NCBI RefSeq assembly: GCF_033542235.1
Contig: NZ_JAWRCU010000025.1
Coordinates: 6,027-70,026, forward strand
Reading direction: 5' to 3'
Source of the DNA: JAWRCU01 sp033542235
GTDB lineage: Bacteria > Pseudomonadota > Alphaproteobacteria > Rhizobiales > Rhizobiaceae
DNA: 64,000 nucleotides
The notes under the pieces were generated by a model that was not told the origin of the DNA, ran no database searches, and was given only the letters and a program-made list of their open reading frames with translations. Position numbers and translations under genes: made by a program. This document shows, piece by piece, positions 41,048 to 49,885 of the stretch; within the stretch, counting starts at the first letter, position 1, and each line of letters begins with the position of its first letter.

Positions 41048-42204
41048 ACTGGCTGAAGCCCTCATGGCAGGCTGTGCTGGCCATCCTTATCTGCGTCGCC
41101 GCCGTGGCCATGGGAGCCATGACCCGGCCCGAGGCGGACGCGATCGCCAATCCGACGGCCACCATCAACTATCCCTACATGGGAACGAAGAGCCTGATCT
41201 TCGGTGTTTTGCTCGTCGCATCCCTTGCGTCAATGGCGCTGCCGTCCATCCTTGCGCGGATCTTCATGCTGATTGCCGCTTCTCTTGCCGCGGCGTGGCT
41301 CCTCATTCAGGCCATGTATGATTCCGCGTTTGTGGGCACGGCGCTGGCGCCCTATTTCATGGCACTCGCCGCGGCGTGGTTGCTTGCCTGGCTCTCGGTC
41401 AGCCTGCTCTCCGAACTCAAGCCTGTCGACCGAGCTGCCAGGTTGTTGTTGAGGCTTATTATTCCCGTGATCTTCGGCGCGTGGATATTGATCCTCTGGG
41501 AAGGGATCACACGCGGCGCGGGCGTCCCCTTCGTGCTGCTGCCGCCGCCGAGCCTGATCGGCGTGCGCTTCGCCAATTCGCTGCCTATACTGTGGGCCGA
41601 CGTTCAGCAGACTGTCTTCAAGTCGGTGATCATCGGCTATGCGCTCGGTTGCTCGTTGGGCTTCCTGACGGCGATCCTCGCCGACCGCGTCCCGTTTCTT
41701 CGCCGAGGGCTGCTGCCGATCGGCAACATGGTCTCGGCGCTGCCTATCATCGGGGTCGCGCCGATCATGGTGATGTGGTTCGGCTTCGACTGGCATTCGA
41801 AGGCGGCGGTCGTTGTGGTGATGACCTTTTTCCCGATGCTGGTGAACACAGTCGCAGGACTCGCCGCTGCCGGCCGCATGGAGCGCGACCTGATGCGCAC
41901 ATACGCGTCCGACTACTGGCAGGAACTCTTCAAGCTGCGTCTGCCGGCGGCCGCGCCCTTCATCTTCAACGCCCTCAAGATAAATTCGACGCTCGCCATG
42001 ATCGGCGCTATCGTTGCCGAGTTCTTCGGCACGCCGATTGTCGGCATGGGGTTTCGTATCTCGACCGAAGTCGGCCGGATGAACGTCGATATGGTGTGGG
42101 CGGAAATCGCAGTTGCGGCGCTTGCGGGTTCCGTCTTCTATGGCGTGGTCGCGCTCATCGAACGGGCAGCCACGTTCTGGCATCCGTCTATCCGCGGGGG
42201 ATAG
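41044..42204 (+). CDS. ABC transporter permease (NitT/TauT family) with extended N-terminal membrane region
   Basis: 386 residues, about 100 longer than the partner permease. Residues 1-130 hold four extra hydrophobic segments before the normal core (from about 137), whose coupling loop MRTYASDYWQELFKLRLPAAAPFIF in sequence order is at about 284-308. Two different permease subunits imply a heterodimeric channel. Translation is coupled to the first permease (ATGA overlap). The substrate-binding gene follows after 23 bases. Confidence 0.88.
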   Translation: MNWLKPSWQAVLAILICVAAVAMGAMTRPEADAIANPTATINYPYMGTKSLIFGVLLVASLASMALPSILARIFMLIAASLAAAWLLIQAMYDSAFVGTALAPYFMALAAAWLLAWLSVSLLSELKPVDRAARLLLRLIIPVIFGAWILILWEGITRGAGVPFVLLPPPSLIGVRFANSLPILWADVQQTVFKSVIIGYALGCSLGFLTAILADRVPFLRRGLLPIGNMVSALPIIGVAPIMVMWFGFDWHSKAAVVVVMTFFPMLVNTVAGLAAAGRMERDLMRTYASDYWQELFKLRLPAAAPFIFNALKINSTLAMIGAIVAEFFGTPIVGMGFRISTEVGRMNVDMVWAEIAVAALAGSVFYGVVALIERAATFWHPSIRGG

Positions 42205-42227
42205 ACCAACTTCAGAGGGTAACAGAT

Positions 42228-43199
42228 ATGAAAAAACTGATGATTCCGCTTCTGGCAAGCGCCATCTCGCTTGCCGCATTCCAGGCTTTCGCGGCCGACA
42301 AGCTCACCCTGCAGCTGAAATGGGTCACCCAGTCGCAGTTCGGCGGCTATTATGTCGCCAAGGACAAGGGCTTCTATGAGGAAGAGGGCCTGGATGTCGA
42401 CATCAAGCCGGGCGGCCCCGATATCGCGCCCGAGCAGGTGATCGCCGGCGGCGGCGCCGACGTGATCGTCGACTGGATGGGCGGCGCGCTGGTCGCCCGC
42501 GAGAAGGGCGTGCCGCTGGTCAACATCGCCCAGCCCTTCAAGAAGGCCGGCATGGAGATGGTCTGTCCCAAGGACGGGCCGATCAAGACCGAGGCCGACT
42601 TCAAGGGCCACACGCTCGGCGTCTGGTTCTTCGGCAATGAGTATCCGTTCTTCGCCTGGATGAACAAGCTCGGCCTCAAGACAGAGGGCGGGCCTGACGG
42701 CGTCACGGTGCTGAAGCAGAGCTTCGACGTGCAGCCGCTCATCCAGAAGCAGGCCGATTGCATCTCGGTCATGACCTACAACGAGTACTGGCAGCTGATC
42801 GACGCGGGCTACAAGCCGGAGGACCTGATCGTCTTCAACTACACCGCGATGGGCAACGACCTGCTCGAAGACGGGCTCTATACGCTCGAGGACAAGCTCA
42901 AGGATCCGGCCTTCGAGGACAAGATGGTGCGCTTCGTAAGGGCTTCGATGAAAGGCTGGAAGTACGCGACCGAGAATCCAGATGAGGCGGCCGGCATTGT
43001 GATGGACAATGGCGGCCAGGACGAGAACCATCAGAAGCGCATGATGGGCGAGGTTGCCAAGCTGATCGACAATGCCGACGGAAAGCTCGTCGTGCCTGCC
43101 TATGAGCGCACGGCCAAGGCGCTGCTCGACCAGAAGATCATCACGAAGGAGCCCTCGGGCGCCTGGACTTCCGCCATCACCGACAAGGCGATCAAGTAG
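42228..43199 (+). CDS. ABC transporter substrate-binding protein, NMT1/THI5-like
   Basis: 323 residues with a Sec signal peptide (about 1-22, cleavage after AFA). The mature part has the NMT1/THI5 layout: LQLKWVTQSQFGGYYVAKDKGFYEEEGL in sequence order (about 27-54), a GGGADVIVDWM pocket loop (about 82) and VWFFGNEYPFFAW (about 132). Relatives bind thiamin-pyrimidine precursors, riboflavin or other heterocycles. Given the adjacent pyrimidine pathway, uracil, thymine or a related compound is the best guess. Start ATG 42228 follows AGAGGG by about eight bases. A rho-independent terminator follows. Confidence 0.9.
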   Translation: MKKLMIPLLASAISLAAFQAFAADKLTLQLKWVTQSQFGGYYVAKDKGFYEEEGLDVDIKPGGPDIAPEQVIAGGGADVIVDWMGGALVAREKGVPLVNIAQPFKKAGMEMVCPKDGPIKTEADFKGHTLGVWFFGNEYPFFAWMNKLGLKTEGGPDGVTVLKQSFDVQPLIQKQADCISVMTYNEYWQLIDAGYKPEDLIVFNYTAMGNDLLEDGLYTLEDKLKDPAFEDKMVRFVRASMKGWKYATENPDEAAGIVMDNGGQDENHQKRMMGEVAKLIDNADGKLVVPAYERTAKALLDQKIITKEPSGAWTSAITDKAIK

Positions 43200-43223
43200 T
43201 CGCTCAAACTCGGATGAGTACAG

Positions 43224-43250
43224 AAGGGGCGGGTGACCGCCCCTTTTTCT
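43224..43250 (+). terminator. rho-independent terminator of the ABC importer operon
   Basis: AAGGGGCGG (43224-43232), loop GTGA, CCGCCCCTT (43237-43245), then a T-run. It closes the operon 24 bases after the stop of the binding-protein gene and is the clearest intrinsic terminator in the window. Confidence 0.85.
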
Positions 43251-43470
43251 TGAGCAGCTTGCATCGGTTCAGACGAAGCTTAACTCGTAATCAGTCGGGC
43301 CACCCCTACGTTTGCGAGCCATCTTGGGATCATCGCGCCAGGGATCGCGACTTGCAAATATTATTCCGGCAACTCGCAACCTGTAAGGGCGGTAACCGTT
43401 CCTGGAGGGTCGTGCATACTGCGAGCCGATACTGCATTTCGATCGGCAAGGACCCCTCAGGAGGAATTCG

Positions 43471-43929
43471 ATGTCTAAAATCACAATCGCACGGGCGATC
43501 GCCGGTGCATTGGCTCTATTGGTGATGATGGCTGCACCGTCTGCTTATGCCAAGACGATCAAATACCAAGCCAAGCTCGACGCCAGCCAGGAGACGCCGT
43601 CAAACGACAGCAAGGGCACAGGCACCGCCGACGTGACCTACAACACCGGTACGCAAAGACTGAGGTGGACGGTCGACTATTCTGGCCTGACGGGCCCCGC
43701 GACTGCGGCTCATTTCCATGGTCCAGCCGAGCGCGGGCAGAGCGCCGACGTCGCGGTTCCACTCAAAGGGAAGCTGGACAGCCCGATCAAAGGCTCGGCG
43801 AAGCTCACGAAGGCGCAGGCGCGTGATCTCCAGGCAGGCAAATATTACATCAACATCCACACCGATGCCCACCCAGACGGCGAGATACGCGGCCAAGTCG
43901 AGGAGCAGAAAGCAGGCGGCAGCATGTGA
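43471..43929 (+). CDS. secreted CHRD domain protein
   Basis: 152 residues. A signal peptide (about 1-27, ending SAYA) precedes a CHRD domain covering nearly all of the mature protein: DASQETPSNDSKGTG (about 36), AAHFHGPAERGQSADV (about 79) and YINIHTDAHPDGEIRGQV (about 127). CHRD domains were named from chordin; their biochemical role in bacteria is unknown. AGGAGG about eight bases upstream of ATG 43471 gives strong expected translation. It converges with the GT39 gene, 28 bases away. Confidence 0.88.
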   Translation: MSKITIARAIAGALALLVMMAAPSAYAKTIKYQAKLDASQETPSNDSKGTGTADVTYNTGTQRLRWTVDYSGLTGPATAAHFHGPAERGQSADVAVPLKGKLDSPIKGSAKLTKAQARDLQAGKYYINIHTDAHPDGEIRGQVEEQKAGGSM

Positions 43930-43957
43930 CGTAGGTCACCCCGCGGCCACGCACCGA

Positions 43958-45604
43958 TTACTGGCTCTCGAACGGCAGGCGATAGAGGGTTACGGACACT
44001 GCGCGGCCGTTGGAGAAGTTGAGGCCTTGGATCTTGGAGAGGGCGATCGGCTTTGCAGCGGACTGATTGAACGCTGCCTGGAAAGCGGGTTCCTCGACCC
44101 TCTCCACGGCCGCGACGCCGCAGCGATTGCCCTTGAGCCACGCGGCCGCGCCGGCTCCGTCGGTTAGAAGCGTGTCGGTGGCGGTGAGAAACACCAAGCT
44201 CGGCTCGTCATAGCCGGCCGACGCCAGTTTCGAGTCCGCACACGGCTTTGCGGCAGAGTAAGCGCGCGCGACTTCGCGGCCGAGCCAGATCTGGTCCAGG
44301 CTGGGCAGCACCTGTCCTGCAAGCAGCCCCATTCCCACCATAGAGGCGAGGGTGGCGCCGACGACACGGCGCAGCGGCTGCCAGGTCACCATGATCCCCG
44401 AGCCTAGCCAGCCGGCCGCGACGAAGGCGATCGCGGAAGGGATGCTCCAGGCCGAGAAGCCGTCGAAATAAAGCGGCAGACCAACTGCCAGCGCTGCCAG
44501 CGCCACGGTCACTGCAATTACTCCGACGCGCGCTATCCAGACGAGCCAGAACATCCAAGGGGGGGAGGGCGCTGCCTCAGCGCCCTCGGACCGGTTCAGA
44601 TGCCAGGCCATCAGAAGCAGGAGCGCCGGATAGGCCGGCAGCACGTAGTGTGGCAGCTTGGTCGGCATGAGCTCGCAGACTATCCACCAGGGCAGGTACC
44701 AGCAGAGCAGGAACAGGAGCCGCGGATCGGAGCGGAAGCGCCGCAGCGCCGCCAGCCCGCCTTCCAGCGCCATGGCGCCGAACGGCCATAGGAAGAGCGA
44801 ATAGGTGAGCACATAATAGCCCGGCGGGAAGCCGTGCGATTCCTGCCCGCTGGCGACCTTGCCCATCATGTCCTTGCCTACCGATTCCTGCCAGAAGGCC
44901 CAGCCGCCTTTCAACGATATCGCGATGATCCAGGGGGCTACGATCAGCAGGACGAGGACCAGGCCGCGGATGGGTTTCAGGCCCCGCAGCCAGCGCCAGT
45001 CGCGGTCGAAAGCCGCAACGGCGCCTACCGTGAGCGCGCTGAGCAGGGGAACGATCGGTCCCTTGATCAGGATGGCGACGGCTTCGGCGATCCAGAATAG
45101 CCAAACCGTTCGGCCCGGTGCCTTTTCACCTTTCCGCATGGCGAGATAGAAGCCCGCAAGCGCCCCCTGCGCCACCACAGCGGTCGCGAGCAGGAAGGCG
45201 TCGGTCTTGGCGATCCGCGCCTCGAAGGCGAGACCGAAAATGCCGGCAAGTGCGATTGCCGCGATCAGGCCTTCGCGCTCGCCGAACAGACTGCGTCCGA
45301 TCGCGAATGTAGCGCAGACGGCGATGAGGCCGCCCAGCACGGAAACCAATCTATAAGCCCAGATCGGGGCTGCGGCCCCGCCCCCAGCCATCTCGACTGC
45401 TGCGCTCTGCAGCCAATAGATGCCGATCGGCTTCTTGTAGCGGCTCTCGCCCTGGAAGCGGATATCGATATAGTCGCCGCCTTCGGCCATCTGCTTGGAG
45501 GCCTGCACGAAGCGTGGCTCGTCGCGGTCGATGGGCGGCAGCGATGCTATTCCAGGCAGGAAGGCTGCGAGGCATATGAGGATCAGCAGCGCGTAGTGCC
45601 GCAT
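43958..45604 (-). CDS. glycosyltransferase family 39 protein, ArnT-like polytopic membrane enzyme
   Basis: About 548 residues, a GT-C type transferase with many membrane segments. The catalytic acidic motif is in the first loop (PPIDRDEPRFVQASKQM, about 23-39), and YKKPIGIYWLQSA (about 55) is typical of ArnT/PMT-type enzymes that take a sugar from a polyprenyl phosphate on the periplasmic side. It is encoded after a LAB_N protein (45735) and a GT2 enzyme (46064) on the same strand, which would supply the lipid-linked sugar. ATG 45604 is chosen; ATG 45643 is an alternative. Acceptor (lipid A, core or other) unknown. Confidence 0.85.
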   Translation of the reverse strand: MRHYALLILICLAAFLPGIASLPPIDRDEPRFVQASKQMAEGGDYIDIRFQGESRYKKPIGIYWLQSAAVEMAGGGAAAPIWAYRLVSVLGGLIAVCATFAIGRSLFGEREGLIAAIALAGIFGLAFEARIAKTDAFLLATAVVAQGALAGFYLAMRKGEKAPGRTVWLFWIAEAVAILIKGPIVPLLSALTVGAVAAFDRDWRWLRGLKPIRGLVLVLLIVAPWIIAISLKGGWAFWQESVGKDMMGKVASGQESHGFPPGYYVLTYSLFLWPFGAMALEGGLAALRRFRSDPRLLFLLCWYLPWWIVCELMPTKLPHYVLPAYPALLLLMAWHLNRSEGAEAAPSPPWMFWLVWIARVGVIAVTVALAALAVGLPLYFDGFSAWSIPSAIAFVAAGWLGSGIMVTWQPLRRVVGATLASMVGMGLLAGQVLPSLDQIWLGREVARAYSAAKPCADSKLASAGYDEPSLVFLTATDTLLTDGAGAAAWLKGNRCGVAAVERVEEPAFQAAFNQSAAKPIALSKIQGLNFSNGRAVSVTLYRLPFESQ

Positions 45605-45734
45605 CGATGAACCATAGCGGAATGACCCAAGTTCAGCCGCCATCCGGTCTGCCTTTTGTTTGGTGCATGATCTCTTCCGAAAAATCTGCAACCTTTGCTG
45701 TCGCTGACCTCCGGTTTGGGATCACGCGGCATGC

Positions 45735-46067
45735 TCAACCGCCGTTGACGCGCATCGCTTTGCGTTCGTTGGCGATCAGCCAAAGGTTGCGGATGTAGAT
45801 GAAGAGGCCCAACCCTTGGCCGAGGATGAAGACCGGGTCCTCACGCTGGATGGCATAGACCAGAAGCAGCGCGCCGCCGGCGAGCGAGAAGAACCAGAAG
45901 GCCACCGGCACCACCGAGCGCTTGGCCCGCTCCGATGCAACCCATTGAACGACGAAGCGCATCATGAAGAGCGCCTGCGCGATGAAGCCCAGCACGACCC
46001 AGGCATCGAACTGCCGAATGAAGACATCGTGCAGCCAGGTCAGCAGCGAGCCGAAGATTTCGGTCAT
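45735..46067 (-). CDS. lipid-A-disaccharide synthase N-terminal-like (LAB_N) membrane protein
   Basis: 110 residues with three membrane segments (about 22-40, 51-72 and 78-97) and the LAB_N (PF07578) pattern MRFVVQWVASERAKRSVVPVAFW in sequence order (about 36-58). Such stand-alone proteins are found with GT2 and GT-C genes and may help move or present the polyprenyl-phosphate sugar; this is not proven. Its ATG overlaps the GT2 stop (ATGA), so the two are translationally coupled. Confidence 0.85.
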   Translation of the reverse strand: MTEIFGSLLTWLHDVFIRQFDAWVVLGFIAQALFMMRFVVQWVASERAKRSVVPVAFWFFSLAGGALLLVYAIQREDPVFILGQGLGLFIYIRNLWLIANERKAMRVNGG

Positions 46068-46852
46068 GGTTTGATCTCGGTTACGGCCGGCACCACCTTG
46101 CGGCGTCGGCGCAGCCACCAGACGCCGATCAGGTCGAGTGCTCCGCGCAAGCCCCGGTCGAAGATACCGTAGTTGGATTTGCCGTGCCGGCGCGGCCGGT
46201 CGACGACGTCGATATGGACGACGCCGTAGCCTTCGCGCAGCACCAGGGCAGGCATGTAGCGATGCCAGCCGTCGAAATAGGGAAGCCGGCGGAAGATGTC
46301 GGTGCGAACCGCCTTGAGTCCGCAACCGGAATCTCGCGTGCCGTCCTTGAGGATCGCTTCGCGCAACCCATTCGCGAATTTGGAGGCAAGCTGCTTGAGC
46401 CTGGTGTCGGTTCGCTTCAGCCGCTGGCCGGCGGCTATTCCCACGGCCGGACCGGCGGCCTCCAACGCGTCGGCCAGTTTCGGCAGATAGGCAGGATCGT
46501 TCTGGCCGTCGCCATCCATGGTAACGACGACGGCGCCCCTTGCTGCAAGAACGCCTGAACGGACGGCGGCACTCTGGCCGGCCGAGCGGTCGTGTCGAAC
46601 GTGGCGCAGGTGGCTGTCGCCCCTGGCGATGCGCTCGGCCAGTACCCTTCCGGTGGCGTCCGTCGAGCCGTCGTCCACCACGATCACCTCGTAATCGCGG
46701 CCGGACAAAGCCGTGTCCACCTCGTCGAGCAGGAAAGCGAGGTTCTGGGCTTCGTTGCGGCAGGGAATGACGACCGAAATGGCCGGCGCTTGGGCTTCAG
46801 GCATGAAATGTTTCCGGGAAATCGCGGCCTCATTAACATCGGGCGGGGCCAT
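46064..46852 (-). CDS. glycosyltransferase family 2, polyprenyl-phosphate sugar transferase type
   Basis: 262 residues in a GT-A fold: SVVIPCRNEAQNLAFLLDEV (about 26), VVDDGST (about 58), the DxD-region TMDGDGQNDP (about 112) and DSGCGLKAVR (about 173). It resembles dolichyl- or undecaprenyl-phosphate sugar transferases (DPM/ArnC/RgtE group) and would make the lipid-linked donor for the GT39 enzyme. It lacks C-terminal membrane segments. ATG 46852 has GCGAGG six bases upstream; ATG 46804 is possible. A REP-like hairpin lies upstream. Confidence 0.85.
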   Translation of the reverse strand: MAPPDVNEAAISRKHFMPEAQAPAISVVIPCRNEAQNLAFLLDEVDTALSGRDYEVIVVDDGSTDATGRVLAERIARGDSHLRHVRHDRSAGQSAAVRSGVLAARGAVVVTMDGDGQNDPAYLPKLADALEAAGPAVGIAAGQRLKRTDTRLKQLASKFANGLREAILKDGTRDSGCGLKAVRTDIFRRLPYFDGWHRYMPALVLREGYGVVHIDVVDRPRRHGKSNYGIFDRGLRGALDLIGVWWLRRRRKVVPAVTEIKP

Positions 46853-46896
46853 GCGCTACCTCGCAGATTGCGGCTTTGTGGCTGAGGGGAAGTGCA

Positions 46897-46971
46897 GGGG
46901 ACAGTTTACTTTTTGCCGCCCGCGCTCGCCCGAGCCGCTCTGCTCTTCTGTGGAAAAAAGTAGCAGTCCCC
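46897..46971. repeat. REP-like inverted repeat (GGGGACAG type), copy 2
   Basis: The left arm starts GGGGACAGTTTACTTTTTGC at 46897; the right arm ends GTAGCAGTCCCC at 46971. Same sequence and architecture as 27269-27350. It lies between the ThDP-enzyme stop and the GT2 start. Confidence 0.75.
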
Positions 46972-46983
46972 GGTGCACCCCCT

Positions 46984-48633
46984 TCATCGCCGTTCGCGGA
47001 TATCCGACAGCGTTCGGGTTGGGGTGATCGCCTCGGGGTCAAGCCTCACTTCGATGATCGATGGCTTGCCGCTCGCCCGAGCGCGCTCGAAGGCCGACGC
47101 AAAGTCCGCGGTCTTCTCGACCGTCTCGCCATGGCCGCCATAGGCTCGGGCAAGCACCGCGAAATCAGGGTTCCTGAGGTCGGTGGCCGTGATGCGGCCT
47201 GGATATTCGCGCTCCTGATGCATGCGGATGGTGCCGTAGATGCCATTGTTGACGACGATCACGATGATCGGCAGTTCGTATTGCACGGCTGTGGCGAATT
47301 CCTGGCCGTTCATGAGGAAGCAGCCGTCGCCGGCAAAGGCGACCACGAGCTTGTCCGGGAAGAGCTCCTTGGCCGCCACCGCGGCAGGCGTGCCGTAGCC
47401 CATGGAGCCTGAAGTCGGCGCAGCCTGCGTGCCGAAACGGCGGAAACGGTGGAAGCGATGCACCCACGTCGCATAGTTTCCAGCACCGTTGGTGAAGATT
47501 ACGTCTTCCGGGAGCACGCTTTCCAGATAGGACATGATCGGCCCCATCTGCACCGGGCCCGGGCCTGTCTCCGGCGGCGTCGACCAGTCCAGATAGGCGC
47601 CATGCAAGCTGGTCGCCTCATCCTCCCAGATCGGCGGCGCGGCTGGTTTCAGTTCGGCAAAGGCGCGCGCGAAAGCGTCCGGCGAGGCGTTGATCGCCAG
47701 CGTCGGCCGATAGACCCGGCCGAGTTCGTTCGTATCGGGATGAACATGGACGAGTTTCTGATCGGGGTAGGGGCTCTTGAGCAGCGTGTAGTCGGATGAT
47801 GGCATCTCTCCCAGCCGCCCGCCGACCAGCAGCACGAGGTCGGACTGCTTTATGTAGTTTGCCAATTTCGGGTTGATGCCGATGCCGACGTCTCCGGCAT
47901 AACAAGGGTGGAGGTGATCGAACAGCATCTGCCGGCGGAAGGAGCAGCCGACAGGCAGCGCCCAGGCCTCGGCTGCTTTTTCGATCGCCGCCTTGGCTTC
48001 CCCGCTCCAGCGACTGCCGCCGAGGATCGCGACCGGCCGCCGCGAGTTCACCAGCAGATTCTCGAGTTCCCCCATATGCGCCGCAGACGGGTCGGTCTCG
48101 ACCGGCACGTAGGGCAGTGCGGCCGGCGCTTCCGCCTCTTCCGTCAGCATGTCTTCCGGTAGCGCGATCACCACCGGGCCCGGGCGACCGGAGGTTGCGA
48201 CGGCGAAAGCACGGGTCACGAGTTCGGGGATTCGTGCCGGGTCGTCGATCTCGGTCACCCATTTGGCGATGCCGCCGAAGAAGCGGCGATAGTCGACTTC
48301 CTGGAACGCCTCGCGGTCGCGTATGCCGCGTGCGATCTGGCCGATGAACAGGATCAGGGGGGTCGAATCCTGCATGGCGATGTGGATGCCGGCGGAAGCG
48401 TTCGTGGACCCGGGGCCGCGCGTGACGAAACACACGCCCGGTTTGCCGGTCAGCTTGCCGTGGCAATCCGCCATCATTGCCGCACCGCCTTCCTGGCGGC
48501 AGACGATGGTCTTGATGCGGGAATCATGGAGCGCGTCGAGCACCGCGAGATAGCTTTCGCCGGGCACGCAATAGATCCGCTCGACGCGGTTTGCTTCCAG
48601 AGCTTCGACGATCAGTTGTCCGCCGGTTCTCAT
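46984..48633 (-). CDS. thiamine-diphosphate-dependent enzyme, acetolactate synthase-like
   Basis: 549 residues with all three ThDP-enzyme domains. The N-terminal Pyr domain has the cofactor-activating glutamate in CRQEGGAAMMA (E48); the middle domain follows from about 190; the C-terminal PP domain has the metal/ThDP motif AGDGCFLMNG...VVNNG (about 438-470). Oxidation-state and substrate cannot be called: relatives include acetolactate synthase, oxalyl-CoA decarboxylase and 2-hydroxyacyl-CoA lyase. Its ATG overlaps the stop of a family III CoA-transferase gene (ATGA). The pairing is reminiscent of Frc/Oxc in oxalate breakdown, but the sequence looks more like ALS than Oxc. Confidence 0.85.
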   Translation of the reverse strand: MRTGGQLIVEALEANRVERIYCVPGESYLAVLDALHDSRIKTIVCRQEGGAAMMADCHGKLTGKPGVCFVTRGPGSTNASAGIHIAMQDSTPLILFIGQIARGIRDREAFQEVDYRRFFGGIAKWVTEIDDPARIPELVTRAFAVATSGRPGPVVIALPEDMLTEEAEAPAALPYVPVETDPSAAHMGELENLLVNSRRPVAILGGSRWSGEAKAAIEKAAEAWALPVGCSFRRQMLFDHLHPCYAGDVGIGINPKLANYIKQSDLVLLVGGRLGEMPSSDYTLLKSPYPDQKLVHVHPDTNELGRVYRPTLAINASPDAFARAFAELKPAAPPIWEDEATSLHGAYLDWSTPPETGPGPVQMGPIMSYLESVLPEDVIFTNGAGNYATWVHRFHRFRRFGTQAAPTSGSMGYGTPAAVAAKELFPDKLVVAFAGDGCFLMNGQEFATAVQYELPIIVIVVNNGIYGTIRMHQEREYPGRITATDLRNPDFAVLARAYGGHGETVEKTADFASAFERARASGKPSIIEVRLDPEAITPTRTLSDIRERR

Positions 48634-49802
48634 TCGCCTGGCTTCTCCAGTTCTTCAAGGATTTCCGCCGTATGCTCGCCAAGCCTCGGCGAGGGGCGTC
48701 CATAGGCAAGCGGGGTCTTCGACATCAGCATGGGCGAGCGCACTCCGGGGAGGCTGTTGCCGTGGCCGTCGTCGAGATCGATCTTCATGCCGCGCGCGAT
48801 GACCTGCGGATCGGCGAACATCTCGCCGATCGTGTTGATCGGGCTCGCCGGAACGCCGGCCGCCTCGAGCTTGGCCAACAGGGAATGATGCCCGAACGTG
48901 GCTACCGCGGGGACGAGCGCCGCGCGCAGCGCCTCGCGATTGGCGACACGGGCCGCATTGGTCGAGAAGCGCGGGTCGGACGCAATATCCAGCCCGAGCA
49001 CCGCACACAGCTTCCGGAACTGACCGTCGTTGCCGACGGCGAGGATGATGTGCCCGTCCTTCACAGGCAGCACCTCATAGGGCGCGATATTGGGGTGTGC
49101 GTTGCCCATCTGCCGCGGTGAGTTGCCCGACACGAGATAGTTCAGGTTCTGGTTGGCGAGCACGGAGATCTGCGCGTCGAATAGCGCCATGTCGATGAAC
49201 TGGCCTTCGCCTGTCTTCTCCGCGTGGCGCAGCGCAGCCTGGATCGCGATCACCGTGTAAAGGCCGGTGAAGAGGTCGGTGACCGCGACGCCGACCTTCT
49301 GTGGCTCGCCTCCGGCTGGGCCGGTGATCGACATCAGCCCCGACATGCCCTGGATGATGAAATCGTAGCCTGCTCGTGCGGCGTAGGGCCCGTCCTGGCC
49401 GAAGCCGGTGATCGAACAATAGACAAGACGCGGATTGATTTTCGACAGGCTTTCGTAGTCGAGGCCGTATTTCCTGAGGCCGCCGAGCTTGAAATTCTCG
49501 ATCAGCACGTCGGCATTGGCGACAAGCCGCCGCACCTGATCGGCACCTTCGGGCGTCGAGAAGTCGATCGCGATCGAGCGCTTGCCGCGGTTGCAGGCAT
49601 GATAATAGGCGGCCGAAAGGTTTTCGCCGTCCTCGCCCTCGACGAAAGGCGGCCCCCATTTGCGCGTATCGTCGCCGCCGTCCGGGTTCTCGACCTTGAT
49701 CACGTCGGCGCCGAGATCCGCCAGCATCTGCCCGGCCCAGGGGCCAGCGAGAATGCGCGCCAGCTCGATGACCCGCACGCCTTTCAATGGGGGACTAGCC
49801 AT
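48630..49802 (-). CDS. family III CoA-transferase (CaiB/BaiF)
   Basis: 390 residues. The family III pattern is clear: GVRVIELARILAGPWAGQMLADLGADVIKVE in sequence order (about 8-38), the catalytic aspartate in RAGYDFIIQGMSGLM (D147) and GEGQFIDMALFDAQI (about 198). It transfers CoA between carboxylic acids; the acids are unknown. ATG 49802 is used because the 15 codons before it (to 49847) show no homology-like sequence. It is translationally coupled to the ThDP enzyme and lies 83 bases downstream of an MDR oxidoreductase on the same strand. Confidence 0.88.
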   Translation of the reverse strand: MASPPLKGVRVIELARILAGPWAGQMLADLGADVIKVENPDGGDDTRKWGPPFVEGEDGENLSAAYYHACNRGKRSIAIDFSTPEGADQVRRLVANADVLIENFKLGGLRKYGLDYESLSKINPRLVYCSITGFGQDGPYAARAGYDFIIQGMSGLMSITGPAGGEPQKVGVAVTDLFTGLYTVIAIQAALRHAEKTGEGQFIDMALFDAQISVLANQNLNYLVSGNSPRQMGNAHPNIAPYEVLPVKDGHIILAVGNDGQFRKLCAVLGLDIASDPRFSTNAARVANREALRAALVPAVATFGHHSLLAKLEAAGVPASPINTIGEMFADPQVIARGMKIDLDDGHGNSLPGVRSPMLMSKTPLAYGRPSPRLGEHTAEILEELEKPGE

Positions 49803-49885
49803 GGATCGCCGACAGCTCCGAAGTCTTTCGCCGGCGCTGCCTAGCAAAGCGCGGGGAAACTGTCACCCTGTGACAGGTTGACGGG

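Noticed and set aside
43269..43484. 71-codon ORF on the minus strand between the importer terminator and the CHRD gene
   Set aside because: No recognisable domain, overlaps the start of the CHRD gene, and no ribosome binding site; its charged C-terminal end is intriguing but not enough.
46984..48633. Naming the ThDP enzyme oxalyl-CoA decarboxylase because it pairs with a CoA-transferase
   Set aside because: Only the gene pairing supports it; the sequence around the activating Glu and the PP motif looks more like acetolactate synthase, so a specific name would be unsafe.
49860..49876. CTGTCACCCTGTGACAG hairpin between the CoA-transferase and MDR genes
   Set aside because: Short 7-bp stem with a three-base loop and no T-run; could be chance or a weak processing signal.
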